A stretch of DNA of 33,064 nt from NCBI GenBank assembly GCA_016938055.1, contig JAFGVJ010000190.1, forward strand, positions 1 through 33,064, written 5' to 3'. Position numbers and translations under genes: made by a program. Below are positions 1 to 8,706 of this stretch, in pieces. Within the stretch, counting starts at the first letter, position 1. Each line of letters starts with the position of its first letter. Below the pieces are notes generated by a model that made no database searches, was not told the origin of the DNA, and worked only from the letters and a program-made list of their open reading frames with translations. This DNA comes from Prolixibacteraceae bacterium (lineage in GTDB: Bacteria; Bacteroidota; Bacteroidia; Bacteroidales; Prolixibacteraceae).

Positions 1-126
1 CATCCGCTTGCACCACTCTACCGTGTTGATAAAGTGATGGATCTCACGCGCTCGCTTCATTCCGTTTCCATGGAAAAACTCCTCGAAATTGAGAAACTCA
101 TCCAAAACGAAATCGATAAAAAATAA
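1..126 (+). CDS. C-terminal fragment of an unidentified protein (truncated by window start)
   Basis: Open frame 1 from base 1 to TAA 124-126 (...KVMDLTRSLHSVSMEKLLEIEKLIQNEIDKK*), immediately abutting the next ATG at 127. Confidence 0.6.
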   Translation, partial: HPLAPLYRVDKVMDLTRSLHSVSMEKLLEIEKLIQNEIDKK

Positions 127-807
127 ATGCCCAAACCAGCAGAATACATCCGGGGTGATCAATACCTCTTCAACAATAAAGTGTTGGCCAATGACGAAGT
201 TGCCGAAGAAAAATTTCTGCTTCGCTTCGAAAAACAGTTCAACTTAAAAGCCGGACATGTGGTGGCCGTTGCTGTTGATCAAAGCCACGACCCTCGTATT
301 TACAGCGTTTGCAGCGGAGAGCAGGATCCCTACCTCCAAATTCTTTTCGATTTGAAAGAAGATGGCCTGCTCACCCCGCAATTAGCAAAACTAAAACCAG
401 GCGACTCATTTTACGTTTCTAAACCCTACGGTAGTTTTATGCCCGATGCCGCAACTCCCATGTGGTGGATAGCCACAGGCACAGGTATTGCCCCCTTTTA
501 CGCCATGATGCGTTCGGGCTTTAAGGCCGAAAGGCTTTTACACGGCTCCCGTTATGGTTCACATTTCTTTTTTGAAAGGGAATTCAAACAAGCATTCAAA
601 GAAAATTACCTTCGTTGCCAAAGCGGAGACGATGGCATTGGCGATTATTTCGGCCGCGTCACTTCCTATCTTGAAAACCAGGAGCAATTGCCAACCCACA
701 ATAAGTATTACCTTTGCGGCAGAGCGTTAATGGTAGTTGAAGTCAGGGATTTGCTCATTTCACGAGGGATTCCATATGGCAACATCGTCTCTGAAATCTT
801 TTTTTAG
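127..807 (+). CDS. Ferredoxin/flavodoxin--NADP+ reductase-like oxidoreductase
   Basis: FAD/NAD-binding features: 'RIYSVCSGEQDPYLQILF', 'YGSFMPD', 'WWIATGTGIAPFYAMM', 'YYLCGRALMVVEVRDLL', C-terminal 'SEIFF'. Confidence 0.85.
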   Translation: MPKPAEYIRGDQYLFNNKVLANDEVAEEKFLLRFEKQFNLKAGHVVAVAVDQSHDPRIYSVCSGEQDPYLQILFDLKEDGLLTPQLAKLKPGDSFYVSKPYGSFMPDAATPMWWIATGTGIAPFYAMMRSGFKAERLLHGSRYGSHFFFEREFKQAFKENYLRCQSGDDGIGDYFGRVTSYLENQEQLPTHNKYYLCGRALMVVEVRDLLISRGIPYGNIVSEIFF

Positions 808-879
808 AGTTGATGGTTGAAGGCCAATGGTTAATAGCCGATACTAAAACGCTAATAACTTTTACATGATCACGAAGAA

Positions 880-1010
880 TTGTGAAACAAGAAATAAGCA
901 ATAAGGAACAAGGAATAAAGAATTTGTCCGACATCGAACATCGAGCAACCAATATCGAGCAACCAGTATCAAGTATTCAGCATACAGCCCGCGATAGCTA
1001 TCGGGGCAAC
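880..1010. repeat. Low-complexity dispersed-repeat-like DNA overlapping the 5' end of rlmN, ending in a palindrome (cgatagctatcg 992-1003)
   Basis: Near-identical tandem 14-mers atcgagcaaccaat (940-953) / atcgagcaaccagt (954-967); purine-rich 'aataagcaataaggaacaaggaataaag'; translation 'SNKEQGIKNLSDIEHRATNIEQPVSSIQH' resembles short-period intergenic repeats recalled from Bacteroidota genomes. Confidence 0.55.
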
Positions 1011-2030
1011 AAACTTCCATTGTTTGGTAAAACGCTCGATGAACTTACTGCGTTGGTTTTGGAACTGGGCTTGCCCAAATTCACGGCCAAACAAATCACT
1101 GACTGGCTCTACAAAAAGGAAATCACCTCGATTGAAGAAATGACCAACCTCTCGAAGAAAGCACGCGAACTGCTTTCTGAAAAGTATGAGCTTGGTTTGG
1201 TCGCCCCCATCAAAGTGCAGGAAAGTTCCGATGGTACCCGAAAATATCTTTTTCCCACCGCCCACAACAAATACATCGAAACAGCCATGATTCCCGAACG
1301 GGAACGTAAAACCGTTTGTGTTTCGTCGCAGGTAGGCTGCAAAATGGGTTGTTTGTTCTGCATGACCGGGAAACAGGGATTTAACGGTCAGTTAACAGCC
1401 GGTGAGATTGTGAACCAGATTCGCATGATCGAAGAATATGGCTCGGTCACCAACATTGTGTACATGGGCATGGGTGAGCCCTTCGACAACCTCGATGAAG
1501 TGCTGAAAAGTACCGAAATATTGACCGCTGAATGGGGCTACGCCATGAGTCCGCGCAGGATAACCGTGTCATCCATCGGGATTGTTCCTGCCTTGAAACG
1601 TTTCCTGACTGAAAGCGATTGCAACCTGGCCATCAGCGTTCATACACCCTTTGATCTGGAACGCCAACAATTGATGCCGGTTCAGATGGCCTATCCGCTG
1701 CAAAAGGTGGTGGACGAGATCCGCTCCTTTGATTTCGATAAGCAGCGAAAACTCTCCTTTGAATACATCGTTTTTGGTGGATTGAACGATACATCTGAAC
1801 ATGTGAAGGAAATGGTCCGTCTCTTGAAGGGGATTCGAAGCCACATCAATTTAATCCGTTTCCATCCCATTCCCGGAACTCCTTTGCAACCGACCAACGA
1901 GGAACGATTGCAGGAATTCAAAGACGAACTGAATAACAAAGGCATTCTCACCACCATCAGGGCATCACGGGGACAGGATATTTATGCCGCCTGTGGATTG
2001 CTTAGCACCAAAGGATTACAGGAAACGTAA
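882..2030 (+). CDS. rlmN: Dual-specificity 23S rRNA/tRNA adenine C2-methyltransferase RlmN (radical SAM); GTG start at 882, N-terminus uncertain
   Basis: Radical SAM CxxxCxxC motif 'GCKMGCLFC', 'MGMGEPFDN', 'RRITVSSIGIVP', 'HPIPGTPL', 'RGQDIYAACGLL'. Core begins about 'LFGKTLDELTALV' (near nt 1020); no in-frame ATG before 'MTNLSKK'. Confidence 0.93.
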   Translation: MKQEISNKEQGIKNLSDIEHRATNIEQPVSSIQHTARDSYRGNKLPLFGKTLDELTALVLELGLPKFTAKQITDWLYKKEITSIEEMTNLSKKARELLSEKYELGLVAPIKVQESSDGTRKYLFPTAHNKYIETAMIPERERKTVCVSSQVGCKMGCLFCMTGKQGFNGQLTAGEIVNQIRMIEEYGSVTNIVYMGMGEPFDNLDEVLKSTEILTAEWGYAMSPRRITVSSIGIVPALKRFLTESDCNLAISVHTPFDLERQQLMPVQMAYPLQKVVDEIRSFDFDKQRKLSFEYIVFGGLNDTSEHVKEMVRLLKGIRSHINLIRFHPIPGTPLQPTNEERLQEFKDELNNKGILTTIRASRGQDIYAACGLLSTKGLQET

Positions 2031-2215
2031 GCTGAATCTGACTCCCCTTGTTTTCAGCAACTATTCTTGAAAGCCTTGCTAATCAAAATGAAATACAGTT
2101 TTGCAGCTTGTATAGTTTCATCTCTCGGATGAAATGATTATTTTTAGCCAAAAGCGAAACAGGCACTACATCAGTATGGCTGTTTCATTCAACAATTTCA
2201 TGCAAAATTTGATGT

Positions 2216-5146
2216 ATGCTAAGCAGTACCCGTTTGAAATTTCTGATCCCTAAGCTGCTCTTATGTCTGTTTCTTCAGATAGAGAGCATGGCTGTTGTTA
2301 AAGAAATAGGGGTGCCGGTGATTCAGAATTTTGAGCGCTCGTTTTACAATGCCGGGACTCAGAACTGGTCCATCGCACAAGGCAATAACGGGGTTTTGTA
2401 TTTTGGCAACAATCATGGTCTGTTGCGTTACGACGGACAATTTTGGCGAAATTTTCTTGTTCCCAACGGGTCGAATGTCAGGTCACTGCTTTATTCCGAG
2501 AAAGCCGGCGTATTGTATGCCGGTGCTTTCAACGAGTTGGGCTATTTTACCAATGACTCTTTGGGCGCCACCATGTATGTGTCGCTAAAGTCGCTAATTC
2601 CCAAAGAGTTCAATGAATTTGGCGATATCTGGAGGATTTTTGAAGGTCCCTGGGGCATCATCTTTCAAGCTTTTGAAGGCTTGTATATTTACAACGAAGG
2701 CAGCATTGAAGTAATTCCTCCGCGCAGCAGTTTTCACTTCTCGTATTATGTGAATGGTGTATTTTATGTTTTCGATCGTGAAAACGGTTTGATGGAATTC
2801 CGGAATGGTTTTCTGAAGAAAATCCCGGGGGGTGATTTCTTTCGCCATCTTGAGGTTTGGACCATGTTACCCTTGAGCGACGATGACCTGCTGATTGGTA
2901 CTGCCAAAGATGGTCTTTTCCATTACGATGGCATGAAGCTAAAACCCTGGAATACACCTGTAAACAATTTGTTAAAGGAACATCAGATTTATTCAAGCCT
3001 GGTGATCGATGATGAACATTACGCCTTTGGAACCATTCAGAATGGATTGATCATTTGTGACCGGCAGGGAAACCTGAAGCAATTGATCAACCGTGAAAAG
3101 GGGCTTCAAAACAATACCATTCTGAGCATGAGCCTCGATTTGGACGGGAATTTGTGGCTGGGGCTCGACAACGGGATTGATTATGTGGAATTGAATTCGC
3201 CCATCACCCTGTTACAGGATTTTTACCGTTTTGGAACAGGGTATACTTCCCTTACCCATGAAGGAAAATTGTATTTGGGAACCAACCAGGGACTTTTCTA
3301 TTGCTCACTCGATGAATTTAAAAAACCCAACCTCGATGCCGGAGATTTCGACATGGTCACCAATACTTCGGGACAGGTGTGGAGCCTGCAGCTTATTGAT
3401 GGTCAGTTGTATTGCGGACATAACAACGGAATTTTTTTGGTGAATGGTCAAACCGGCATTCAAATGAACGACATCCCCGGCGGATGGGCCCTTCATGAAA
3501 TCCCGGGCCGTAAAAATTATTACCTCGAAGGTACTTACAATGGTATTGAATTGAGTCAAATGGTGAATCAGCGGCTGGTGCACTTGCGCAACATTCGTGG
3601 AATCAACTATTCCTGTCAGGAAATGGCCTGTATGGATGATGGAGTCATTTGGGTAAGCCATGCCTTCAACGGGGTGGCCCAATACAGGCTCAACAACCAG
3701 CTCGACAGTGTTAAATTGGTGAAGCGCTATACCATGGATGATGGTTTACCAACTGCTTACATGAACAAAATCAAGTTGATGCGAAACGGCGACGTATTGC
3801 TCACTACTTCCGACGGAGTTTATCAGTTCAATCCCATGAACAATCAATTTTTTAAATCGGCCTACTACAACAACCTGTTTCACCAAAAGCCTGTAAACTA
3901 TATTCAGGAAGATCAGCGCGGAAATATCTGGTATGTATGTACCAATAACGAAGGCGGTGTTTTGCGTTATCTCGAAGATGGGACCTATTCCAACGTATCG
4001 TTTCCCTTTAGTAAGCTGAAAGGAAAATTCATCGGCAGCTTTTTCAACTTTAATGTAATCGACGATGAAAATGTGCTGATAGCACTCGAAAATGGTTTTG
4101 CGCATTACAATCCCAAAATGATCATTGATTATCGCAGGGGTTTCAACGCGGTGATCAACACTGTTTCGCTGCTTGGAACGGGTGAAGTATTGTACAACGG
4201 GGTTTGGTTTCAAAACGATTCGGCCAGGCAAACAAGCATTCCTCAAATTACCTACCGCGACAATTCCTTGCGTTTTACCTTTTCAGGTTTGTTTTTTGAG
4301 GGAAATAACGAAACCCAGTTCTCCTATTTTCTGGAAGGATTTGATAACTATTGGTCCGAATGGCAGCATGAATCCACCAAAGAATATACCAATCTTCCCG
4401 AAGGAGAATTTGTTTTTCGCATACGTTCCAAAAACAAGTACGGGGTAATGGCCTCACCTGCTCCATTCAGTTTTGAGGTTTTGCCTCCCTGGTACAAATC
4501 CATTCAGGCCATCATTGTGTATTTTATCGGCGCTATTTTCTTCATATGGTTCTGGATTTATTTGTTTCTGAAAAGGGTGGAACGAACCCGCTTGAAAGAA
4601 TTGGCCATTCAAAAGAAAACTTTTAAAGAGAAAGAAGAACAGCTCAGAACTGATGCCCTTGAGGCTGAAAGGGAAATTATTCGCCTGCGCAATGAAAAAC
4701 TCCGTGCCGAAATGATTCATAAGGATAAGGAGCTTGCCAATTCGGCCATGAACCTGGTACAGAAAAACAAGGAGCTGAATAAGATCAAGGTTGAGCTTAA
4801 AAAAATCCAGTCAGAATTGAAGGAAGAACTGGTGAAAAGCCGCATTGGCATGATCATTCGAAAAATTGACAAGGAAACCAGCAACGACGAGTCATGGTCG
4901 GTTTTTGAAACCAATTTTGAACAGGTTCACGAGGATTTTCTCAAGCGTATCAAGTCCTTGCATCCCAACATTACCCCCAAAGAGCTTAAGCTGACAGCTT
5001 ATTTACGGATGAACATTTCAAGCAAAGAAATTGCCACCCTGATGAACATTACCACGCGGGGCGTTGAAATTAGCCGCTACCGCTTACGTCGGAAATTTGA
5101 CCTCGACCGTTCGCAAAACCTGATTGATTACATCCTGTCGGTTTAA
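2216..5146 (+). CDS. Transmembrane one-component regulator: two-component-type beta-propeller sensor, Y_Y_Y domain, TM helix, coiled coil, C-terminal LuxR-type HTH
   Basis: Propeller repeats ('NGVLYFGNNHGLLRYDG', 'DGNLWLGLDNGIDYVE'); Y_Y_Y-like 'FSYFLEGFDNYWSEWQHESTKEYTNLPEGEFVFRIRSKNKYG'; TM 'AIIVYFIGAIFFIWFWIYLF'; HTH 'ITPKELKLTAYLRMNISSKEIATLMNITTRGVEISRYRLRRKFDL'. No kinase H/N/G-box seen. Confidence 0.85.
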   Translation: MLSSTRLKFLIPKLLLCLFLQIESMAVVKEIGVPVIQNFERSFYNAGTQNWSIAQGNNGVLYFGNNHGLLRYDGQFWRNFLVPNGSNVRSLLYSEKAGVLYAGAFNELGYFTNDSLGATMYVSLKSLIPKEFNEFGDIWRIFEGPWGIIFQAFEGLYIYNEGSIEVIPPRSSFHFSYYVNGVFYVFDRENGLMEFRNGFLKKIPGGDFFRHLEVWTMLPLSDDDLLIGTAKDGLFHYDGMKLKPWNTPVNNLLKEHQIYSSLVIDDEHYAFGTIQNGLIICDRQGNLKQLINREKGLQNNTILSMSLDLDGNLWLGLDNGIDYVELNSPITLLQDFYRFGTGYTSLTHEGKLYLGTNQGLFYCSLDEFKKPNLDAGDFDMVTNTSGQVWSLQLIDGQLYCGHNNGIFLVNGQTGIQMNDIPGGWALHEIPGRKNYYLEGTYNGIELSQMVNQRLVHLRNIRGINYSCQEMACMDDGVIWVSHAFNGVAQYRLNNQLDSVKLVKRYTMDDGLPTAYMNKIKLMRNGDVLLTTSDGVYQFNPMNNQFFKSAYYNNLFHQKPVNYIQEDQRGNIWYVCTNNEGGVLRYLEDGTYSNVSFPFSKLKGKFIGSFFNFNVIDDENVLIALENGFAHYNPKMIIDYRRGFNAVINTVSLLGTGEVLYNGVWFQNDSARQTSIPQITYRDNSLRFTFSGLFFEGNNETQFSYFLEGFDNYWSEWQHESTKEYTNLPEGEFVFRIRSKNKYGVMASPAPFSFEVLPPWYKSIQAIIVYFIGAIFFIWFWIYLFLKRVERTRLKELAIQKKTFKEKEEQLRTDALEAEREIIRLRNEKLRAEMIHKDKELANSAMNLVQKNKELNKIKVELKKIQSELKEELVKSRIGMIIRKIDKETSNDESWSVFETNFEQVHEDFLKRIKSLHPNITPKELKLTAYLRMNISSKEIATLMNITTRGVEISRYRLRRKFDLDRSQNLIDYILSV

Positions 5147-5231
5147 AACCACTGCCACTCTCGGAGTGAGATTCCTTTCTTAATTGAGAAATATTATTTT
5201 TTGTATTTGCCGTATTTGATTATTTTTTAAA

Positions 5232-5251
5232 ATCCATTTAATCAAATGGAT
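5232..5251. promoter_or_regulatory. Perfect inverted repeat atccattt-aatc-aaatggat, candidate operator upstream of susC
   Basis: 8-bp perfect arms (5232-5239 / 5244-5251), 4-nt spacer, in the regulator-susC intergenic region, 15 bp upstream of a TAnnTTTG match (5267-5274). Confidence 0.5.
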
Positions 5252-5266
5252 GAAAAATATCTGATG

Positions 5267-5274
5267 TATTTTTG
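5267..5274 (+). promoter_or_regulatory. Candidate Bacteroidota -7 element TATTTTTG for susC
   Basis: Exact match to TAnnTTTG; no TTG/TTTG found at the usual -33 spacing, where the inverted repeat lies instead. Confidence 0.35.
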
Positions 5275-5503
5275 TAGTGTTAAAGAAAGTGAATTGCTGT
5301 GTTTTTGTAGGGCAGTTTAATTTGACTTTGAATCCCCTTTCCCTTTCCTTCGTTGATTGAATGCTGTTCTGCAGTTTTCAAAACCAGTTGAATGTTCTGT
5401 TAAAACACAACAGAGGCCATCAACTGATCAACTTATCAAGAGTACTATTACTAAACCGATTGAAAGGCCAAGGCCAATCAGTCATAAATTAAACTAAAAT
5501 CGA

Positions 5504-8500
5504 ATGAAAAAAGGATTGCTTTTATTACTGTTGATGGTACTGTGGGGGATCACATATGCCCAACAGTACACTGTAACCGGTAAGGTGACCGCTGCTGAAG
5601 ATGGCAGTACCCTGCCGGGTGTTAGCATTTCTGTAAAAGGAACCACCACAGGGACCATCACCGATATTGATGGAGATTATACCCTAAGGCTCAACAACGA
5701 CAATGCCACGCTGGTATTTGCTTTTGTTGGAATGCGGACACAGGAAATTCCCCTGAACGGTCAAAGTGTAATCAATGTAACACTTGAAACCGATGTATTG
5801 GGTGTCGACGAAGTAGTGGTTGTTGGTTATGGCGTAACCAAGAAAAGTTTGGTAACCGGTTCGATTGCCAAAATTGGTGCCGACGATATCATGCAAGCCC
5901 GTTCGACCCGTGTTGAAAGTGCCCTGCAGGGAAAAACTTCGGGGGTACTGATTCAGCAAAGCTCCGGAGCTCCGGGAGCCGAACAAAACATCATCATCCG
6001 CGGGGTGGGTTCTGACAACTCCGTCAGACCAATTTATGTGATCGACGGGATGCGTACCGATGGTATCGACTGGCTCGATCCGGAAGATATTGAGTCCATC
6101 GAAATTCTGAAAGATGCCGCTTCGGCCGCCATCTACGGAACAGAAGGTGGCAACGGTGTTGTACTGATCACTACCAAAATGGGAAAAGGTGGCAAAACCA
6201 ATGTTTCTTTCAGTTCATCCTATGGAGTGCAAAGTGTGATTCCCGGTTTCCGTGTGATGAACACTCCTGAATACCTCAAGTATTACCGCACGGCCTACCT
6301 GAACGATAACCCGAAGAAAACCATCGATGATGCCATGGCCATCTACCCCGATACTGACGTTGATACCGATTGGCTGGGTGAGATCTTTACCAGTGCACCT
6401 ACCCAAAAACACAAAGTCAGCATCGATGGTGGTGATGAAAAAGCGAAATATTATTTTTCGGTATCCTACACCAACCAGGATGGAATCATTGGTGGCGGCG
6501 ATAAAAGTAATTTTACCCGTTATGCGACCAAATTGAACCTCGACAGCAAGACAACCGACTGGCTTACCGTAGGAGCCCGTTTCTCCTACACCCACAGCCG
6601 TAAAAAAGGAATCAGGCAAAACGACGTGTTTGGATCAGTCACCAACAATGCCGTGGTCCTTGACCCCACCACACCAGTTTATTACAGCGATATCAGCGGA
6701 TATAGTGACCTTGACCGCGCTAACATGGAAGCTGCCTGGGGTGATAAATGGTACCTGAACCCTACCCTGAACGATGGCAACGGCTATTTCGGGATTTCAC
6801 AAAAAGTATTGAACGAAACTCAAAACCCTGTTCACCAGTTGTACAACGACAACGATCAGGATGTGATCAACAAAATATTGGGTGGTGCCTATGCCGAAAT
6901 TGATTTGTTCAAAGGGCTGAAATTCCGTTCAAATTTCGACATTGACCTCTCTCACCAATACAACCGTAACTGGAGTGGCCGTCAGTATACCAACAGCATG
7001 AATGCTCCGGGTGTACGCAGCAGTGCCACCCAACAAATCAACATGTACTTTACCTGGCAATGGGAAGGCTATTTTACTTACAACCGTCAGTTTGGCGATC
7101 ATACTGTTAGTGCAGTCGCCGGTACTTCGGCCAAGGAATACAGTCATGAATACCTGGGCGGACGTGGTGAAGACCTCGTGAAAGAATCGGCCAATTACGG
7201 CTGGATCGATTACGGCCTTTACATCGATACCCTGAACAACACCTCGTGGGGTGGTTTGGGCGGATGGGAACGCATGGCTTCCCAGTTTGGCCGGATCAGC
7301 TGGTCGTACCAGGACAAATACATGCTCACTTCCAACTTCCGTCGCGACGGAAACTCCAAATTTGGCCCCGCCAACAAATTCGGGATGTTCCCATCGGTTT
7401 CAGCCGGTTGGGTCATTTCAAGGGAAGACTTTTTTGATGTAGCTGCTATTAACTTCATGAAAGTTCGCTATAGCTGGGGTAAAAACGGGATTGCTACCAG
7501 TTTGGGCTGGGATTGGCGTTACCTGCCCACCAGCTCATCGGGTTCTTATTTCTACATTGATGGAAACGATCAGTTGTTGCCCATTGTAGAACCAACCCGT
7601 TTGGTGAACCCTGAATATCAGTGGGAAAAAACCAGCCAAAGCGACTTTGGTCTCGACATGGGTTTCTTCGAAAATAAATTGACCCTTGCAGCCGATTACT
7701 ACGTGAAAAAATCGTCCGACTTCCTGTTTGAAGGTTCAGTGCCTGCGCTGGCCGGAAACGACCCGCCAACCGTGAATGCCGGAACCATTGTGAACAAAGG
7801 GGTGGAAATGGAATTGGGTTTCCATGAAAGCATTGGCGATCTGAAGATTCATGTGAAACTCACTGCTTCGCATAACAAGAGTAAGGTTGACCAGATTACC
7901 GAAAGCATCAGTTACATTACCGGTGGTAACGTTGGTACCTTTGGCGATTCGAAGCGTTTTGAAGTGGGTTACGAGCCCTGGTATTTCTATGGATACAAAA
8001 CCGATGGTTTATTCACTTCGCAAGAGGAATTGGATGCCCACATCAACCAGAATGGCAAACCTATACAGTTGAATGCCAATATTGGAGATGTAAGGTACAT
8101 GGACATAGCCGGTGGTGGCGATAGCCTTGACCAGCCCGATGGCTTCATCACCGATCTCGACAAAACCTACCTGGGTTCTCCTTATCCCAAAATTATTGGT
8201 GGTTTAAGCATCTCCATGGAATACAAAGGTTTCGATTTCAACCTTTCTTCCTATGGACAATATGGCAATAAAACTTTACTGGCTGTTTCGGTCCGCAACG
8301 ACTTGTCGAACACCAACAAGCCTGATTTTTACATTAACAATGCATGGATTTCGGAAGAAGAAAATGGCGGCATGCCACGTCCTTCGGTCCGCGACCGCAA
8401 CCAGAATTTCTCACGGGTGAATGACTTCCTCTTACAGGATGGATCCTTCCTCCGGATCAGCAACGTTACGCTGGGTTATACCTTACCTAAAACAATAACT

Positions 8501-8695
8501 TCGAAGGTTGGCATCGGTGCAGTTCGCGTCTATGTCGCTGTAGATAACCTTTATACATTCACCAATTACAGTGGTATGGAACCCGAAATTGGTGGCGATT
8601 ACTGGGGTTACCGTGGTCAGCAGTGGGCTGGCATCGACCGTGCAGTTTATCCAAAACCACGTACGGTATTGGGTGGTATTAATGTTAACTTTTAA
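5504..8695 (+). CDS. SusC-like TonB-dependent outer-membrane transporter
   Basis: Signal peptide; N-terminal carboxypeptidase-like domain 'TVTGKVTAAEDGSTLPGVSISVKGTTTGTITDIDGDY'; plug 'VVVGYGVTKKSLVTGSIAKI', 'ILKDAASAAIYGTEGGNGVVLITTK'; C-terminal barrel ending '...RTVLGGINVNF'. Confidence 0.96.
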   Translation: MKKGLLLLLLMVLWGITYAQQYTVTGKVTAAEDGSTLPGVSISVKGTTTGTITDIDGDYTLRLNNDNATLVFAFVGMRTQEIPLNGQSVINVTLETDVLGVDEVVVVGYGVTKKSLVTGSIAKIGADDIMQARSTRVESALQGKTSGVLIQQSSGAPGAEQNIIIRGVGSDNSVRPIYVIDGMRTDGIDWLDPEDIESIEILKDAASAAIYGTEGGNGVVLITTKMGKGGKTNVSFSSSYGVQSVIPGFRVMNTPEYLKYYRTAYLNDNPKKTIDDAMAIYPDTDVDTDWLGEIFTSAPTQKHKVSIDGGDEKAKYYFSVSYTNQDGIIGGGDKSNFTRYATKLNLDSKTTDWLTVGARFSYTHSRKKGIRQNDVFGSVTNNAVVLDPTTPVYYSDISGYSDLDRANMEAAWGDKWYLNPTLNDGNGYFGISQKVLNETQNPVHQLYNDNDQDVINKILGGAYAEIDLFKGLKFRSNFDIDLSHQYNRNWSGRQYTNSMNAPGVRSSATQQINMYFTWQWEGYFTYNRQFGDHTVSAVAGTSAKEYSHEYLGGRGEDLVKESANYGWIDYGLYIDTLNNTSWGGLGGWERMASQFGRISWSYQDKYMLTSNFRRDGNSKFGPANKFGMFPSVSAGWVISREDFFDVAAINFMKVRYSWGKNGIATSLGWDWRYLPTSSSGSYFYIDGNDQLLPIVEPTRLVNPEYQWEKTSQSDFGLDMGFFENKLTLAADYYVKKSSDFLFEGSVPALAGNDPPTVNAGTIVNKGVEMELGFHESIGDLKIHVKLTASHNKSKVDQITESISYITGGNVGTFGDSKRFEVGYEPWYFYGYKTDGLFTSQEELDAHINQNGKPIQLNANIGDVRYMDIAGGGDSLDQPDGFITDLDKTYLGSPYPKIIGGLSISMEYKGFDFNLSSYGQYGNKTLLAVSVRNDLSNTNKPDFYINNAWISEEENGGMPRPSVRDRNQNFSRVNDFLLQDGSFLRISNVTLGYTLPKTITSKVGIGAVRVYVAVDNLYTFTNYSGMEPEIGGDYWGYRGQQWAGIDRAVYPKPRTVLGGINVNF

Positions 8696-8706
8696 TTTGA
8701 AGAAGA

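Noticed and set aside
755-952. 65-aa minus-strand ORF 'MVARCSMSDKFF...'
   Set aside because: Reverse translation of the repeat-like DNA at the rlmN 5' end.
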